Origin: Dokdonella sp041395345
Lineage (GTDB): Bacteria; Pseudomonadota; Gammaproteobacteria; Xanthomonadales; Rhodanobacteraceae
Direction: 5' to 3'
DNA: 64,000 nt
NCBI RefSeq assembly: GCF_041395345.1
Contig: NZ_JAWLAR010000003.1
Span: 211,557-275,556 of the forward strand
Part shown: positions 26,161 through 36,090 of the stretch, one piece after another
Layout of the letters: each line of letters begins with the position of its first letter
Position numbering within the stretch: position 1 is the first letter of the stretch
Translations under genes and position numbers: made by a program
Notes under the pieces: model-generated
Database searches by the model: none
What the model saw: only the letters and a program-made list of their open reading frames with translations
Told to the model about the DNA's origin: nothing

Positions 26161-26562
26161 TTTGACTCCTGAACTTTCAAACAAAATGAAAACCCGGCAA
26201 TCGACGGGCCAGCCAACTCAGATGGGAATTCAATGGGGATGGATGCGCACCTGAACACCTGATGTATAGCATCGCCAAGTGTGTTGATCAACGCGATTCT
26301 TGGCTGCTGCATCGCAGCATTCCTGGCGAGCTCCGTGGGTGCGATTTGATGAACGCAACCCGTGCAGGAAAGCTGAATGAAAAGGACAGCCAGATGCTCC
26401 GGATCAAGGCGTATTCAGACTCCGTCGGTGCGTCAATACTGCAGGATGAAGCTTCGATCCTTCCCTGGACCGAACAGGCACTCCATCGCGTCAGAAGGGG
26501 CACAGATCTGAACATCGAGATGAATCAATGCGACAACCGGTCAATCTCCACGCCGCGCTGTA
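26161..26562. other. 402-bp intergenic region upstream of the S8 protease
   Basis: It contains the leader and a predicted promoter of the minus-strand protease gene (26263-26291). A plus-strand open frame of 111 codons (26262-26597) crosses it but runs into the helicase 3' end, has no family resemblance and no clear ribosome site, so I do not call it. I see no RNA gene or repeat. Confidence 0.5.
26263..26291 (-). promoter_or_regulatory. Predicted sigma70 promoter of the S8 protease gene
   Basis: On the minus strand TTGATC (26291-26286) and TATACA (26268-26263) are separated by exactly 17 nt, about 100 nt upstream of the ATG at 26160. It is among the best-looking promoters in the window, but predicted only. 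Confidence 0.55.
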
Positions 26563-28485
26563 TCAGTCTGATGGCTCTTTTGCGAAGAACGCTTTGACAG
26601 TCGGCAGGTCACTCGTGCGTGGAAAGGTCGGAAGACTGGCAAGAAAAGTCCTCCCATAGGCCTTCGTGGAAAGGCGGGGATCGCACAGGACCAGCACACC
26701 GCGATCGCTGATGTCGCGGATCAGCCGCCCGGCTCCCTGCTTGAGGGCAATCACGGCATTCGGGATCTGCCACTCCATGAACGGGTTGAGACCCGATTCG
26801 CGCAGAACCTCGAGGCGTGCGACCAGGACCGGGTCATCCGGCGCGGCAAATGGCAGCTTGTCGATGACCACCACACTGAGCGCCTCACCGGCCACGTCGA
26901 CACCTTCCCAGAAACTGGCGGCACCGAGCAGGATCCCATTGCCCGATTCGCGAAACCCGCTGAGCAATTGATGCCGGGGCACGGTCCCCTGAACGAACAG
27001 CGGCCAGGGTACCCGCCCATCAAGCAACTCGGCAGCGCGACGCAGGGCGCGATGTGAGGTGAACAACAGGAATGCGCGGCCATCCGAGGCCTCGAGCACC
27101 GGCATCACGGCCTCGACGACGCGCTCGGTGTAGTCACGTGCGCTCGGTTCGGGAAGACCGGGCGGCAAGTAGGCAAGCGCCTGGGTCGCATAGTCGAACG
27201 GACTGTCCAGGCACAAGCTGGCTGGATCTTCGAGGCCCAATTGGCGCGCGAAGTGATCAAAACGTCCTGCAATGGACAGTGTTGCCGAAGTGAAGATCCA
27301 CGCGGCATGACTCTGTTCGCGCAACTCGCGCAGCGGCTGGGAAAGGTCCAGCGGCGTGGCATGCAGGGCAAACCCCTGTGCGGTCAATTCATACCAGTGC
27401 ACGGAGTCGCGACTGCCGCTGTCGCACAGATGGACCAGGCGCGCGCACATCTGGACGGCGCGCTCGTGCACGGCATCGAGTCCGCGACTGCGTTCCGCAT
27501 GCGCGGCCAGCGCCGTGGCCAGTTCGTCCAGGGCGACGCGCATGGCCTCGAGTTCGCGCTCGACTTCCGGATCCGTTTCAACGACGACAAATGCCGCCTT
27601 GGTCGGAAAGCGGTCGAGCGCAAGGCGCAGGCGACGCACGCCCGGAGCAATGGCTTCAACAGCCGCTTGCAGGGTGCCCAGAGCTCCGCTCACGGCCGCA
27701 GCTTCCGCCAGCGTGTCGCTGGCCAGTTCGGTCAGTTGCCGGGCTGTCAGGGTGATCGAAAAAAATTGCCCGGCCAGCTCGGGAATCTGGTGGGCTTCGT
27801 CGAGAATGAAGGCCTGCGCGCCCGGCAGAATCTCGCCAAACCCTTCCTGCTTGATGGCCAGGTCGGCGAACAACAGGTGATGGTTGACGACCACCAGATC
27901 CGCTTCCTGCGCGGCGCGGCGCGCCTTGACCACGAAGCAGTCGGAGAACATCGGGCACTCGCTGCCGAGGCAGTTCTCGGTGGTTGAGGTGACGCGGGGC
28001 CACAGTGGCGAGTCTTCCGGCAGCTCGGCCAGCTCGGCGCGATCGCCGCTCTGGGTTGTGGAAGACCAGGCATGGATCGTGTGCAGCTGGGCCACCTGTT
28101 CGCGCGTGGCGAAGCGGCCATCGCTGCGCGCCTGATCCAGCCGATGCAGGCAAAGGTAGTTGGCCCGGCCCTTGAGCAAGGCGGTCGACAGGCGCGCGCC
28201 GAGCACGCTGCGCACGCGCGGCAAGTCGCGATGGAACAGCTGATCCTGCAGGGCCTTGGTGCCGGTCGAGATGATAATGCGCTTGCCTGACAGCAAGGCC
28301 GGCACAAGGTAGGCAAAGGTCTTGCCGGTGCCGGTGCCGGCTTCGGCGATCAGTGCGTGACGCTGGTCGATGGCCTCTGCAACGGCTTCGGCCATGGTCT
28401 GCTGGACTTCGCGCGGCACGAAACCCGGGACTTCGCGCGCGAACGGTCCTTCCTCGCCAAGCAGTTCGGCCACCGCATCAGACAT
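26563..28485 (-). CDS. yoaA: ATP-dependent DNA helicase, YoaA/DinG (XPD-like) family
   Basis: A 640-residue superfamily 2 helicase of the XPD/DinG group, which unwinds DNA 5' to 3' and takes part in damage tolerance. Walker A is AEAGTGTGKT (47-56). Four cysteines at about 112, 172, 177 and 183 (NCLGSECPMFSDC) match the Fe-S cluster site between motifs Ia and II. The Walker B box is ILDEAH (227-232). C-terminal motifs include FTSATLSIAGRFDHFARQLG, FLLFTSHRAL, GAASFWEGVDVAGEAL and QGAGRLIRDISDRG. The length is close to E. coli YoaA, and the absence of an exonuclease domain separates it from Gram-positive DinG. Short spacing (112 bp) from the lipoprotein gene upstream allows readthrough from the mrcB unit, but a promoter of its own is equally possible. 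Confidence 0.93.
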   Translation of the reverse strand: MSDAVAELLGEEGPFAREVPGFVPREVQQTMAEAVAEAIDQRHALIAEAGTGTGKTFAYLVPALLSGKRIIISTGTKALQDQLFHRDLPRVRSVLGARLSTALLKGRANYLCLHRLDQARSDGRFATREQVAQLHTIHAWSSTTQSGDRAELAELPEDSPLWPRVTSTTENCLGSECPMFSDCFVVKARRAAQEADLVVVNHHLLFADLAIKQEGFGEILPGAQAFILDEAHQIPELAGQFFSITLTARQLTELASDTLAEAAAVSGALGTLQAAVEAIAPGVRRLRLALDRFPTKAAFVVVETDPEVERELEAMRVALDELATALAAHAERSRGLDAVHERAVQMCARLVHLCDSGSRDSVHWYELTAQGFALHATPLDLSQPLRELREQSHAAWIFTSATLSIAGRFDHFARQLGLEDPASLCLDSPFDYATQALAYLPPGLPEPSARDYTERVVEAVMPVLEASDGRAFLLFTSHRALRRAAELLDGRVPWPLFVQGTVPRHQLLSGFRESGNGILLGAASFWEGVDVAGEALSVVVIDKLPFAAPDDPVLVARLEVLRESGLNPFMEWQIPNAVIALKQGAGRLIRDISDRGVLVLCDPRLSTKAYGRTFLASLPTFPRTSDLPTVKAFFAKEPSD

Positions 28486-28597
28486 GCGCGGCGTATTTCC
28501 AAGCCGGCATCACGTGCCTTGTCCGCCCGGCAAGCACCGGTTGCCGGCGGTCGGATCGGGCGAAATCAAGTGGCGCACCCCTGCGACATTGGGCCCT

Positions 28598-29140
28598 TCA
28601 AAGACGCACCGGGCGCTTTGCCCTGCAGGCATCCCGTTTGCTTTCGGCATAGGGCAGATAGTCGTTGTCATTGAACACCTTGCGCGCCTCGAGGATGGTC
28701 TGCCAGTTCTGCTGACACAGGCGACCGATTTGCGGGCCATTCTTGAAACTTTCGTAGGCCCGCTTTTCAGCCTCGATCGTATTGCCACGCAGGAATTCGA
28801 TTTCGGCTTCGTACTGCAGCAGGTCAGGCGCATCCGGAGCAAGATTCCTGGCCTTGCTGATTGCAACGAACGCGACGTCGAATTGCCCGGTCTCCTCGGC
28901 CCTGGCAGCCTCGGCAAGAAAACCTTCCACGGCAGGATCGCGCAGGGGATTGATCTGCAGGACGGATTCTTCATCGGCGCCGACTGCCCGAATCGCCTTG
29001 ACTGCGCTGACGCTGGCGGGTTCGGCCTCTGGCCGGACCAGAACCGCCGTTTCCGGCTCGCTCGGAGAGGAGCAAGCGACCGAAGCAAGAACGAAGCAGG
29101 AAATCGCGATGGCGCGGATGTTGCGGGAAGCGAATGTCAT
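28598..29140 (-). CDS. TPR-like lipoprotein next to PBP1B, LpoP candidate
   Basis: A 180-residue lipoprotein: signal peptide ending in VLASVAC (Cys23), a low-complexity Glu/Pro/Ala linker (about 24-75) and a helical region (about 80-155) with TPR-like A/B helices (VEGFLAEAARAEETGQFDVAFVAISKA..., LLQYEAEIEFLRGNTIEAEKRAYESF). It ends in a Cys/Arg-containing tail. It lies directly downstream of mrcB on the same strand, 145 bp away. In Pseudomonas the PBP1B activator LpoP is a TPR lipoprotein encoded with mrcB, so position, lipidation and fold type all fit an LpoP-like activator. The function is inferred from context. The start at 29140 gives a normal lipoprotein signal; an ATG 13 codons upstream does not. 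Confidence 0.72.
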   Translation of the reverse strand: MTFASRNIRAIAISCFVLASVACSSPSEPETAVLVRPEAEPASVSAVKAIRAVGADEESVLQINPLRDPAVEGFLAEAARAEETGQFDVAFVAISKARNLAPDAPDLLQYEAEIEFLRGNTIEAEKRAYESFKNGPQIGRLCQQNWQTILEARKVFNDNDYLPYAESKRDACRAKRPVRL

Positions 29141-29285
29141 GGATCTACGCGTGCTGGTATCCGGGAATCCGCCAAGCATAGCGTCAATCCGGACGAATCA
29201 TGAGGGGTCGAGGGCGATCCCGACGCTGATGATGACAAGTGCTAGACGCGGAACGAGGGTCCGCGACCCCGTGAAAAAGACCGGA

Positions 29286-31547
29286 TCAGTCGTCGCCGCG
29301 ACCGAGCCATTCACGAATGCGGTCAAGTGCGCAGCCATGACGCTCGGTGGGCGCATAGCCGCTTGCAAAGGGCAGCTCGCGGGCTCCCGAGCAGACGGCA
29401 TCGCTGCGTTCTCCGCTTTCCTGGTCGATCCATACGAATTCGATGCCGTCTTCCGATGGCAGCAACGGTTCCGCCGGCAGTCGCTTGAACAGGTCTATCC
29501 AGACCTTGAGCGCACCGGTGGATCCATACAGCGCAGTTGGCTTGTTGTCGTCGCGCCCGACCCAGACCACGCCAAGCTGGTTGCCGGTGAATCCGGCAAA
29601 CCAGGAATCGCGCTGGGTGTCGCTGGTGCCGGTCTTGCCGGCCGCATGCAGATTGCCGAGTCCGGCTGCAACGATCGAACGGGCCGTGCCTGATTCGACG
29701 ACCTGTTGCATGGCCCAGGTAACCAGTCGCGAAGCCGCCACGTAGTCTCCCGTTCCCGGCTCCACTCCGTATCGTGACAGCGTGCGGCCCTTGCCGTCGA
29801 TCACGCCGCGAACGGCGCGCAATGGGACGGCATGTCCGTCGGCCGCAAAGTACTGGTAGAGCTGGGCAACATCGAACGGACTCAACTCCACGGCGCCAAG
29901 CAACAGGGAAGGATTGGGATTGATGTCACGGCCCAGCCCGAATGATTCGAGCAGACCGCGTACCTTGTCCACACCCAGACGCAGGCCAAGTTGCACCGTG
30001 GCCAGATTCCAGCTGTTCTTCAGTGCATCGATCAGCAGAACTTCGCCGTGCACGTCGCCATCGTCGTTTTTCGGCACCCAGCGCGTGCCATCGCGCTGCG
30101 GCAAATCGACTGGTGCATCATCAATATGCGAAGCCAGCGAGTAGCGTTGTGGCTGGGCCAGCGCGACCAGATAGACGAACGGCTTGATCAGCGAACCGAT
30201 CGGCCTGCGCGCATCGAGGGCACGATTGAATCCCTGTGCATCGGCCTTGCGGCCGCCGATCAGGGCCTGGACTTCACCGCTCGGCACGCCAGTGAGGACG
30301 ACTGCGGATTCGACCCCGGCGTCGCGCTTTCCAAGTTCGGCCAGCGCCGTTGAAAGCGCCTGTTCGGCCTGCAATTGCGCGGACGGAGCCAGCGTGGTGT
30401 GGATGCTCAGACCGGCGGCATCGAGCTCCCTGTCCTCGAAATCACGACGAAGCTGCTGCCGCACGAGCTCCAGAAACGCGGGATATCGATTGCGCGGCAG
30501 GGCACCGCGGGCGCTGACTCCGAGCTTGCTCGCCTGGGCGCCGGAAAGTGTCTTGGCATCGATCAGGCCCGTTTCATGAAATTGCTGCAGGACAAGATTG
30601 CGCCGCTCCAGCGCCCGCTGTGGCGAACGACGCGGATCATACAAGCTCGGACCCTGAACCATGCCCACGAGCAGGGCGATATCCGCGCTTCCGAGCGATC
30701 CGACGTCGCGCCCGAAATAGAATTCCGATGCGGCCGCGAATCCGTGCACGGCCTGACCGCCTTGCTGACCGAGAAAGATCTCGTTGACGTAGGCCTCAAG
30801 AATGCGGCGCTTGTCGTAGCGGTACTCGATAAGCAGCGCAATCAGCGCCTCATTGATCTTGCGCGCGAATCTCTGGCCGCGATCGAGAAACAGGTTCTTG
30901 ACCAGCTGCTGGGTCAGGGTTGATCCGCCCTGCACGACACGACCGGCCGTGATGTTGGCCCAGGTCGCTCGCAGGATGGCGACTAGATCGATGCCGTGGT
31001 GATGCTTGAAGTCGCGATCCTCAACTGCCTGCAAACCCATCACCAGCAACGGCGGCAATTGCTCGAGCTGGACGATGCGTCGCTCTTCCTGCTGCAGGCC
31101 ATACAGGGTGGCAATGCGTGCCGGGTCAAGCTCCGCGTGCTGCAGGGTCTGTCCGGAATCGCTGTCGCGCAGGCGCAGGACGCGGCCGCCCCCCAGTTCA
31201 AGGCTGATGCGCTGTGCGGGGTGGCGTCCATCGAGGCCGGCGAAGGCTCGCCGGGCGATGACAAATCCATCGCCATTGCGCGCATACGTACCCGGTGCGC
31301 GCGCACCGGCATCGGCCTGGTAGCGCGAAGCTTCCAGTTCCAGCAACAGGGTTTCGGTATTCATCGGCCGGCCCGGGGCCAGATCCAGCGGCCGCGCCAG
31401 CACCCGGCTCGGAATCTGCCAGCTCAGATCATCGAATCGATCGCGAACCTGCTGGTCAAGCACAATCGCGTAGGGAACCAGAAACCCCGCAATCGCGCCG
31501 ATACCGAGCAGGATCGGCGCCCGGAAAATTCGCCACAGGAGGGCCAT
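29286..31547 (-). CDS. mrcB: Penicillin-binding protein 1B (bifunctional glycosyltransferase/transpeptidase)
   Basis: A class A PBP that polymerises lipid II and cross-links peptidoglycan. With the start at 31547 it has 753 residues: a membrane helix (about 12-32); a UvrB-like UB2H region (about 40-125), characteristic of PBP1B; GT51 with EDRDFKHHHGID, GGSTLTQQLVKN, RKINEALIALLIE and NEIFLGQ; and the transpeptidase with SLIK (SxxK, in RPIGSLIKPF), SWN (SxN) and KTGT. All catalytic motifs are intact. The start is uncertain: the frame is open 34 codons further to 31649, and none of the candidates has a clear Shine-Dalgarno. A TPR lipoprotein gene follows on the same strand, and the giant glycosyltransferase gene diverges about 130 bp away. 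Confidence 0.95.
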   Translation of the reverse strand: MALLWRIFRAPILLGIGAIAGFLVPYAIVLDQQVRDRFDDLSWQIPSRVLARPLDLAPGRPMNTETLLLELEASRYQADAGARAPGTYARNGDGFVIARRAFAGLDGRHPAQRISLELGGGRVLRLRDSDSGQTLQHAELDPARIATLYGLQQEERRIVQLEQLPPLLVMGLQAVEDRDFKHHHGIDLVAILRATWANITAGRVVQGGSTLTQQLVKNLFLDRGQRFARKINEALIALLIEYRYDKRRILEAYVNEIFLGQQGGQAVHGFAAASEFYFGRDVGSLGSADIALLVGMVQGPSLYDPRRSPQRALERRNLVLQQFHETGLIDAKTLSGAQASKLGVSARGALPRNRYPAFLELVRQQLRRDFEDRELDAAGLSIHTTLAPSAQLQAEQALSTALAELGKRDAGVESAVVLTGVPSGEVQALIGGRKADAQGFNRALDARRPIGSLIKPFVYLVALAQPQRYSLASHIDDAPVDLPQRDGTRWVPKNDDGDVHGEVLLIDALKNSWNLATVQLGLRLGVDKVRGLLESFGLGRDINPNPSLLLGAVELSPFDVAQLYQYFAADGHAVPLRAVRGVIDGKGRTLSRYGVEPGTGDYVAASRLVTWAMQQVVESGTARSIVAAGLGNLHAAGKTGTSDTQRDSWFAGFTGNQLGVVWVGRDDNKPTALYGSTGALKVWIDLFKRLPAEPLLPSEDGIEFVWIDQESGERSDAVCSGARELPFASGYAPTERHGCALDRIREWLGRGDD

Positions 31548-31676
31548 GAAGTTCAACAGTTTTCGAAACAAGGGCAGATGCACGTCCGCACGGAATGGGC
31601 CCGAGTTTAGCTGGAATAGTCCCGTACGATGAGACCGTTGCCACGCCACTGGTGATTCGAAAGCCGCGACCGGTCA

Positions 31677-34600
31677 GTGGCGGCGCGCTTGGGCATCACC
31701 GATAATCCGCCTCCACTCCCGTTCTGGAACGTCGTGCAGAATCAGTCGCCGGACATATTCCTGTGTGTGCACGGAAGCAAAACCTGCGGTGACGCATGGC
31801 TGGCTGCCGTGCTGGCGCAGGCGGAATCGACCGGGCTGGTCCTCTGCGGCAGCTGTGCGTCGGTGTCGGGGTATCCTGATGCGCAGCGCTTTCCCGAGTG
31901 GACTGAAGAAGACGCGGAAGCGCTGGCCACGCGGTTCGGCAGCCGATTCCCGGGATCCGGCCTGCTCCTGGTTAGAAGTGATGCCGAGCTGCCGGCGCTG
32001 GCGCTCGCACGCCTGCAACGCGCGCTGGAGCAAGCCGACGTACTTGCCGCCGGCGCCCTCGACAACCTGTGCGAAGAGCGCTCGCCCTTGCCGACAGGCA
32101 CCGGCAGCGAAGCGACAACCGAGCGCATCGATGCTGTCTGCTACGCCTGTTCCCGCCGCCAGCTGATCGAGAGCCGTGGCGCATCGGCACTGGCTTCGGC
32201 CTGGCACGGCGAGCGCCTGGCCGAATGGCTGTCTGCCAGTGACGGCGCGGCGAACGCCGAGGCGAAAAGCGCATGGCGTCGAGTGACCCTGGATCATCTC
32301 TATGTGGGCGCATCCGGCCAGCCCTTGTCCGGCCCTGCCGAAGCTGCCGATCCGCGCGACCCGCTGCCGCCTTCGCCGCTGGCCGAACTGCGCAGCCGGG
32401 TCGCCGCGGCTCTGTCTGCAGGCCTGCATCCGGGATCCCCGGGGCTGGTGGCGCGGCCGGTCATCCTGCACGTCCTGCATGGCTGGGGAGGGGGCGCAGA
32501 GCGCTGGGTGCGCGATTTCTGCAGCGCGTTCGACACCGCACAGCATCTGGTTCTGGTCGCGCGTGGCAGTCACGCGCGGCGCTGCCATGGCGAATGGCTG
32601 GAACTGCATGACGGGTCAATGGCTGGACCGCCGCTGCGACGTGTTGCCCTGCCCTGCCCGATTGCCGACACGGCGATTTCGGATCCGGCCTACCGGCGCC
32701 TCCTGCAGGAATGGATTGCCGACTACTCGATTGACGCGGTTGTCGTGTCCTCGCTGATCGGCCACAGCCTTGATGCGCTCGGCACAGGCTTGCCAACCCT
32801 CAGGATCGTGCACGATCACTATCCCCTGTGGCCGGTGCTGCATCGCGATTTCAGCGACAGAACTCTGCGTTTCGACGACGAGCAGCGCGCCGCCGACCTG
32901 GCTGCGCTGGGATCCGATCGCGAATTCAGGAACACCCATCCGGCACACTGGAAGTCCATTCGCGACGCCTTCGTGCGTCGCATGCTGGCCGCGAACGCGA
33001 CCCTAGTCGCACCAAGCCAGTCGGCATTGACGAACGAATTGCGTCTGGCGCCCGAATTGTCCACGCTGACCAGTGCCGTGATTCCCCACGGTCTGTCCGC
33101 CTGGCCGGATGGCAGTCCACGCTGCGGCGATCCGCCGGTGCGCGATCGTCTGCGCCTGGTCATGCCGGGACGCGTGCGTCGCGGCAAGGGTGCGCAATTG
33201 CTCGAGCAGGTGCTGCCGCGCCTGCGTGCGCATGCCGATGTATTTCTGCTCGGTGCGGGTTCCGATGCGCACGCATTCTTCGGACAGAGTGGCGTGCACG
33301 TCGTTCTCGATTACCAGCGCGATGAATTGCCCGAGCTGCTGTCCAGGCTGAACGCGGATGCAGCCGTGCTGATGCCGACCGTGGCCGAGACCTTCGGCTA
33401 CATGCTTTCGGAACTGCGCGATCTGGGCTTGCCCGTGATCGCCACGCGCATGGGTGCCTATGTCGAGCGCATTGAGGACGGCGTCAGCGGCTTTCTGGTC
33501 GATGCCAGTGCCGATGCCATCGTTTCACGCATTGTCGCCCTCGCCGGCCAGCGCTCGCAGCTTGCATCGGTACGCGAGATCCTGCGCGAGCGAAGCGAGA
33601 TGAACCTCTCGGCCATGGCCCAGGCCTATGCCCAGGCGTTCAGTTTGCCGGCGGTCCAGGCGCTGCGCTATCCGCTAGCCAGCCTCGACAGCACCGATTT
33701 GCAACTCATGCATCGCTCGACCGAGCGCGACGCGGCGCGAAAGCAAGCGGCGCAACTCGATGCGAAACTGGAGGCTGCACTGGCCGAAGCCGCCAGGCGC
33801 GGCGCATGGGGACACGGCCTGGACCGCGAGCTCGCCCAGTTGCGGGTCGAATTCGAGGAGCGCTCGAACTGGGCTCTGGCCCTGAACGAGGAGGTCGAGC
33901 AATTGCGCCCGATCGCCCTGAGTCGCTTCTGGCGCTACACCTGGCCGCTGCGCCGGTCTCTGCAGTTCCTGCGTGACCAGCGCGCTGCCTGGGGCTATCG
34001 CACGCATCATGCGCTGAATCAGGTTCGTCGCCTGCGCGGCAGCCTGGCCAGACACGGGATCCGCGGTACCTGGAATCGCCTGCTGCGCGAGGTCCGCGGC
34101 ACCTCGCGGCACGTGGTACGCGAAACCTGGCCTGATCCGAGCGAACAGTTTTCGCCATTTTCCGTTCCGGGCAATGCCGAGCCACAAGTCTCGATCATCA
34201 TTCCGGTGCACAACAAGTTCGCCTACACGGCGGCTTGTCTGCGCTCACTGGCGGCGCACGCGGGCCCGACGCCTTTCGAGGTCATAGTCGTCGATGATCT
34301 TTCCACCGATTCGACCGAGCAGCGCCTCGGCCAGATCGACGGCATCCGCGTGCTCCGCAACGCGGAAAACCTCGGCTTTGTCGGCTCCTGCAATGCCGGC
34401 GCAGGCATCGCTCGCGGGGAGTACGTGCTGTTCCTCAACAACGACACCCTGGTCACGCCGGGTTGGCTGGAAGCCCTGCTGCGCTGCTTCGAGGAAGCCC
34501 CCGACGCGGGACTGGTCGGTGCGCGACTGATCTACCCGGACGGACGATTGCAGGAAGCAGGCGGCATCATCTTCAGCGACGGATCCGGCTGGAACTACGG

Positions 34601-36062
34601 ACGCTTCGAGGACCCGGAAGATTCCGCGTACGAATTCCTGCGTGAGGTCGACTACTGCTCGGGTGCGGCCATCCTGTTGCCTCGCGTCCTGTTTGAACGC
34701 CTCGGCCGATTCGATTCGCGCTACGCACCGGCCTACTACGAAGACACCGACCTCGCTTTCGCCGTGCGCGCGGCGGGGTTGAAGGTCTACTACCAGCCGC
34801 GCTCGCGCGTGGTCCATTTCGAGGGCATCACCGCCGGTACCGATACCGGCAGTGGCATGAAGCGTTACCAGGTCGTCAACCAGGCCAAGTTCCTCGACAA
34901 GTGGAGCGATGCGCTGCGCATGCAGCCGAAACCGGGTACGCCCATCCATGTCGCTGCCAGCCATCGCGCATCGCGTCGCATCCTCATCATCGATGCGGTA
35001 ACACCCATGCCCGATCAGGATTCCGGCTCCCTGCGCATGGTCAACCTGATGCGCGTGCTGCGTCGGAATGGCTGCCATGTCGTATTCATGGCCAGCAATC
35101 GTGCCTGGACCGAGGGCTATACGCAGGATCTGCAGGCACTTGGCGTGGAAGTGCTCTACCACCCGTTCAACAATGATCCCGCGGCGCTGTTTCGCGAACG
35201 CGGTGCCGAGTTCGACGCGATACTGCTCTCGCGCCATTACGTGGCCGCCGAGTTTGTCGGCCTTGCGCGCATGTACGCGCCTAAGGCCCGGCTCGTATTC
35301 GACACGGTGGATCTGCACTATCTGCGTGAACAGCGTGCCGCCGAGCTTGAGGGCCGCGCCGATCTTGCTCGCGAATCGGAGCGGACGCGCGCGCAGGAAA
35401 TCAGCATCATGCGCGCATGCGACGTGACGCTCGTGGTCAGTCCGGTCGAAAAGGAAATCCTCGCCAACGACGCGCCAGGCGTAGCGGTCGATGTGCTCTC
35501 CAACGTACATGAAGTCTATGGCTGTCGTCGCCCTTACCAGGAACGACGCGACTTGTTGTTCGTCGGCGGATTCCAGCATCCCCCCAACAGCGATGCGGTG
35601 CTCTGGTTCGCCCGGGAGATTTTTCCTCGCGTGCTTGAACGCATTCCGGATCTGCGCCTGAACGTGATCGGCAGCAAGGTCACCCCGGCGATACAGGCAC
35701 TCGCCAGCGAGAACCTCATCGTGCACGGCTTCGTGGACGATATCGCGCCGGCCATGGATTCGGCGAGAATCTCGATTGCACCGCTACGCTACGGAGCAGG
35801 AGTCAAGGGCAAGGTCAACATGGCGATGAGCTACGGCCTGCCCGTGGTGGCCACGCCCATGGCCGTCGAAGGCATGCATGTGCGGCCCGGCGAAGAGGTG
35901 CTGGTCGCCACGGAGGCGGACGCTTTCGCCCAGGCAATCGTCGAGTTGCATGGCAACGAGGCGCTCTGGAACAGGCTTTCGGCGAACGGCCTGGCCAATG
36001 TGCGCGAACACTTTTCGTTCGAAGCCGCGGAAAAGGCCATTCGACGCATCATCGGATTCTGA
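31677..36062 (+). CDS. Three-module glycosyltransferase (GT4 - GT2 - GT4)
   Basis: A 1461-residue soluble glycosyltransferase with a GTG start. Residues 1-250 have no clear family. Module 1 (about 260-650) is GT4-like: VLHGWGGGAERWVRDF, PGRVRRGKGAQ and PTVAETFGYMLSELRDLGLPVIAT with an E(x7)E-type end. A charged coiled-coil linker (about 680-760) follows. Module 2 (about 838-1075) is GT2: SIIIPVHNKFAYTAACLRSL, VVDDLSTDS, FLNNDTLVTPGWL and YYEDTDLAFAVRAAG. Module 3 (about 1100-1461) is GT4-like: DAVTPMPDQDSGSLRMVNLM, LLFVGGFQHPPNSDAV and ISIAPLRYGAGVKGKVNMAMSYG. Such fused proteins usually build O-antigen, capsule or glycan decorations on the cytoplasmic side. No other polysaccharide genes are nearby, so the product is unknown. 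The protein seems intact. Confidence 0.88.
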   Translation: MAARLGITDNPPPLPFWNVVQNQSPDIFLCVHGSKTCGDAWLAAVLAQAESTGLVLCGSCASVSGYPDAQRFPEWTEEDAEALATRFGSRFPGSGLLLVRSDAELPALALARLQRALEQADVLAAGALDNLCEERSPLPTGTGSEATTERIDAVCYACSRRQLIESRGASALASAWHGERLAEWLSASDGAANAEAKSAWRRVTLDHLYVGASGQPLSGPAEAADPRDPLPPSPLAELRSRVAAALSAGLHPGSPGLVARPVILHVLHGWGGGAERWVRDFCSAFDTAQHLVLVARGSHARRCHGEWLELHDGSMAGPPLRRVALPCPIADTAISDPAYRRLLQEWIADYSIDAVVVSSLIGHSLDALGTGLPTLRIVHDHYPLWPVLHRDFSDRTLRFDDEQRAADLAALGSDREFRNTHPAHWKSIRDAFVRRMLAANATLVAPSQSALTNELRLAPELSTLTSAVIPHGLSAWPDGSPRCGDPPVRDRLRLVMPGRVRRGKGAQLLEQVLPRLRAHADVFLLGAGSDAHAFFGQSGVHVVLDYQRDELPELLSRLNADAAVLMPTVAETFGYMLSELRDLGLPVIATRMGAYVERIEDGVSGFLVDASADAIVSRIVALAGQRSQLASVREILRERSEMNLSAMAQAYAQAFSLPAVQALRYPLASLDSTDLQLMHRSTERDAARKQAAQLDAKLEAALAEAARRGAWGHGLDRELAQLRVEFEERSNWALALNEEVEQLRPIALSRFWRYTWPLRRSLQFLRDQRAAWGYRTHHALNQVRRLRGSLARHGIRGTWNRLLREVRGTSRHVVRETWPDPSEQFSPFSVPGNAEPQVSIIIPVHNKFAYTAACLRSLAAHAGPTPFEVIVVDDLSTDSTEQRLGQIDGIRVLRNAENLGFVGSCNAGAGIARGEYVLFLNNDTLVTPGWLEALLRCFEEAPDAGLVGARLIYPDGRLQEAGGIIFSDGSGWNYGRFEDPEDSAYEFLREVDYCSGAAILLPRVLFERLGRFDSRYAPAYYEDTDLAFAVRAAGLKVYYQPRSRVVHFEGITAGTDTGSGMKRYQVVNQAKFLDKWSDALRMQPKPGTPIHVAASHRASRRILIIDAVTPMPDQDSGSLRMVNLMRVLRRNGCHVVFMASNRAWTEGYTQDLQALGVEVLYHPFNNDPAALFRERGAEFDAILLSRHYVAAEFVGLARMYAPKARLVFDTVDLHYLREQRAAELEGRADLARESERTRAQEISIMRACDVTLVVSPVEKEILANDAPGVAVDVLSNVHEVYGCRRPYQERRDLLFVGGFQHPPNSDAVLWFAREIFPRVLERIPDLRLNVIGSKVTPAIQALASENLIVHGFVDDIAPAMDSARISIAPLRYGAGVKGKVNMAMSYGLPVVATPMAVEGMHVRPGEEVLVATEADAFAQAIVELHGNEALWNRLSANGLANVREHFSFEAAEKAIRRIIGF

Positions 36063-36090
36063 TTCAACAACATGAACGATTGGCCGAAAA

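Noticed and set aside
26262..26597. Plus-strand 111-codon frame upstream of the S8 protease
   Set aside because: It overlaps the predicted minus-strand promoter and the helicase 3' end, has no signal peptide, motif or ribosome site, and reads as a shadow in a GC-rich intergenic sequence.
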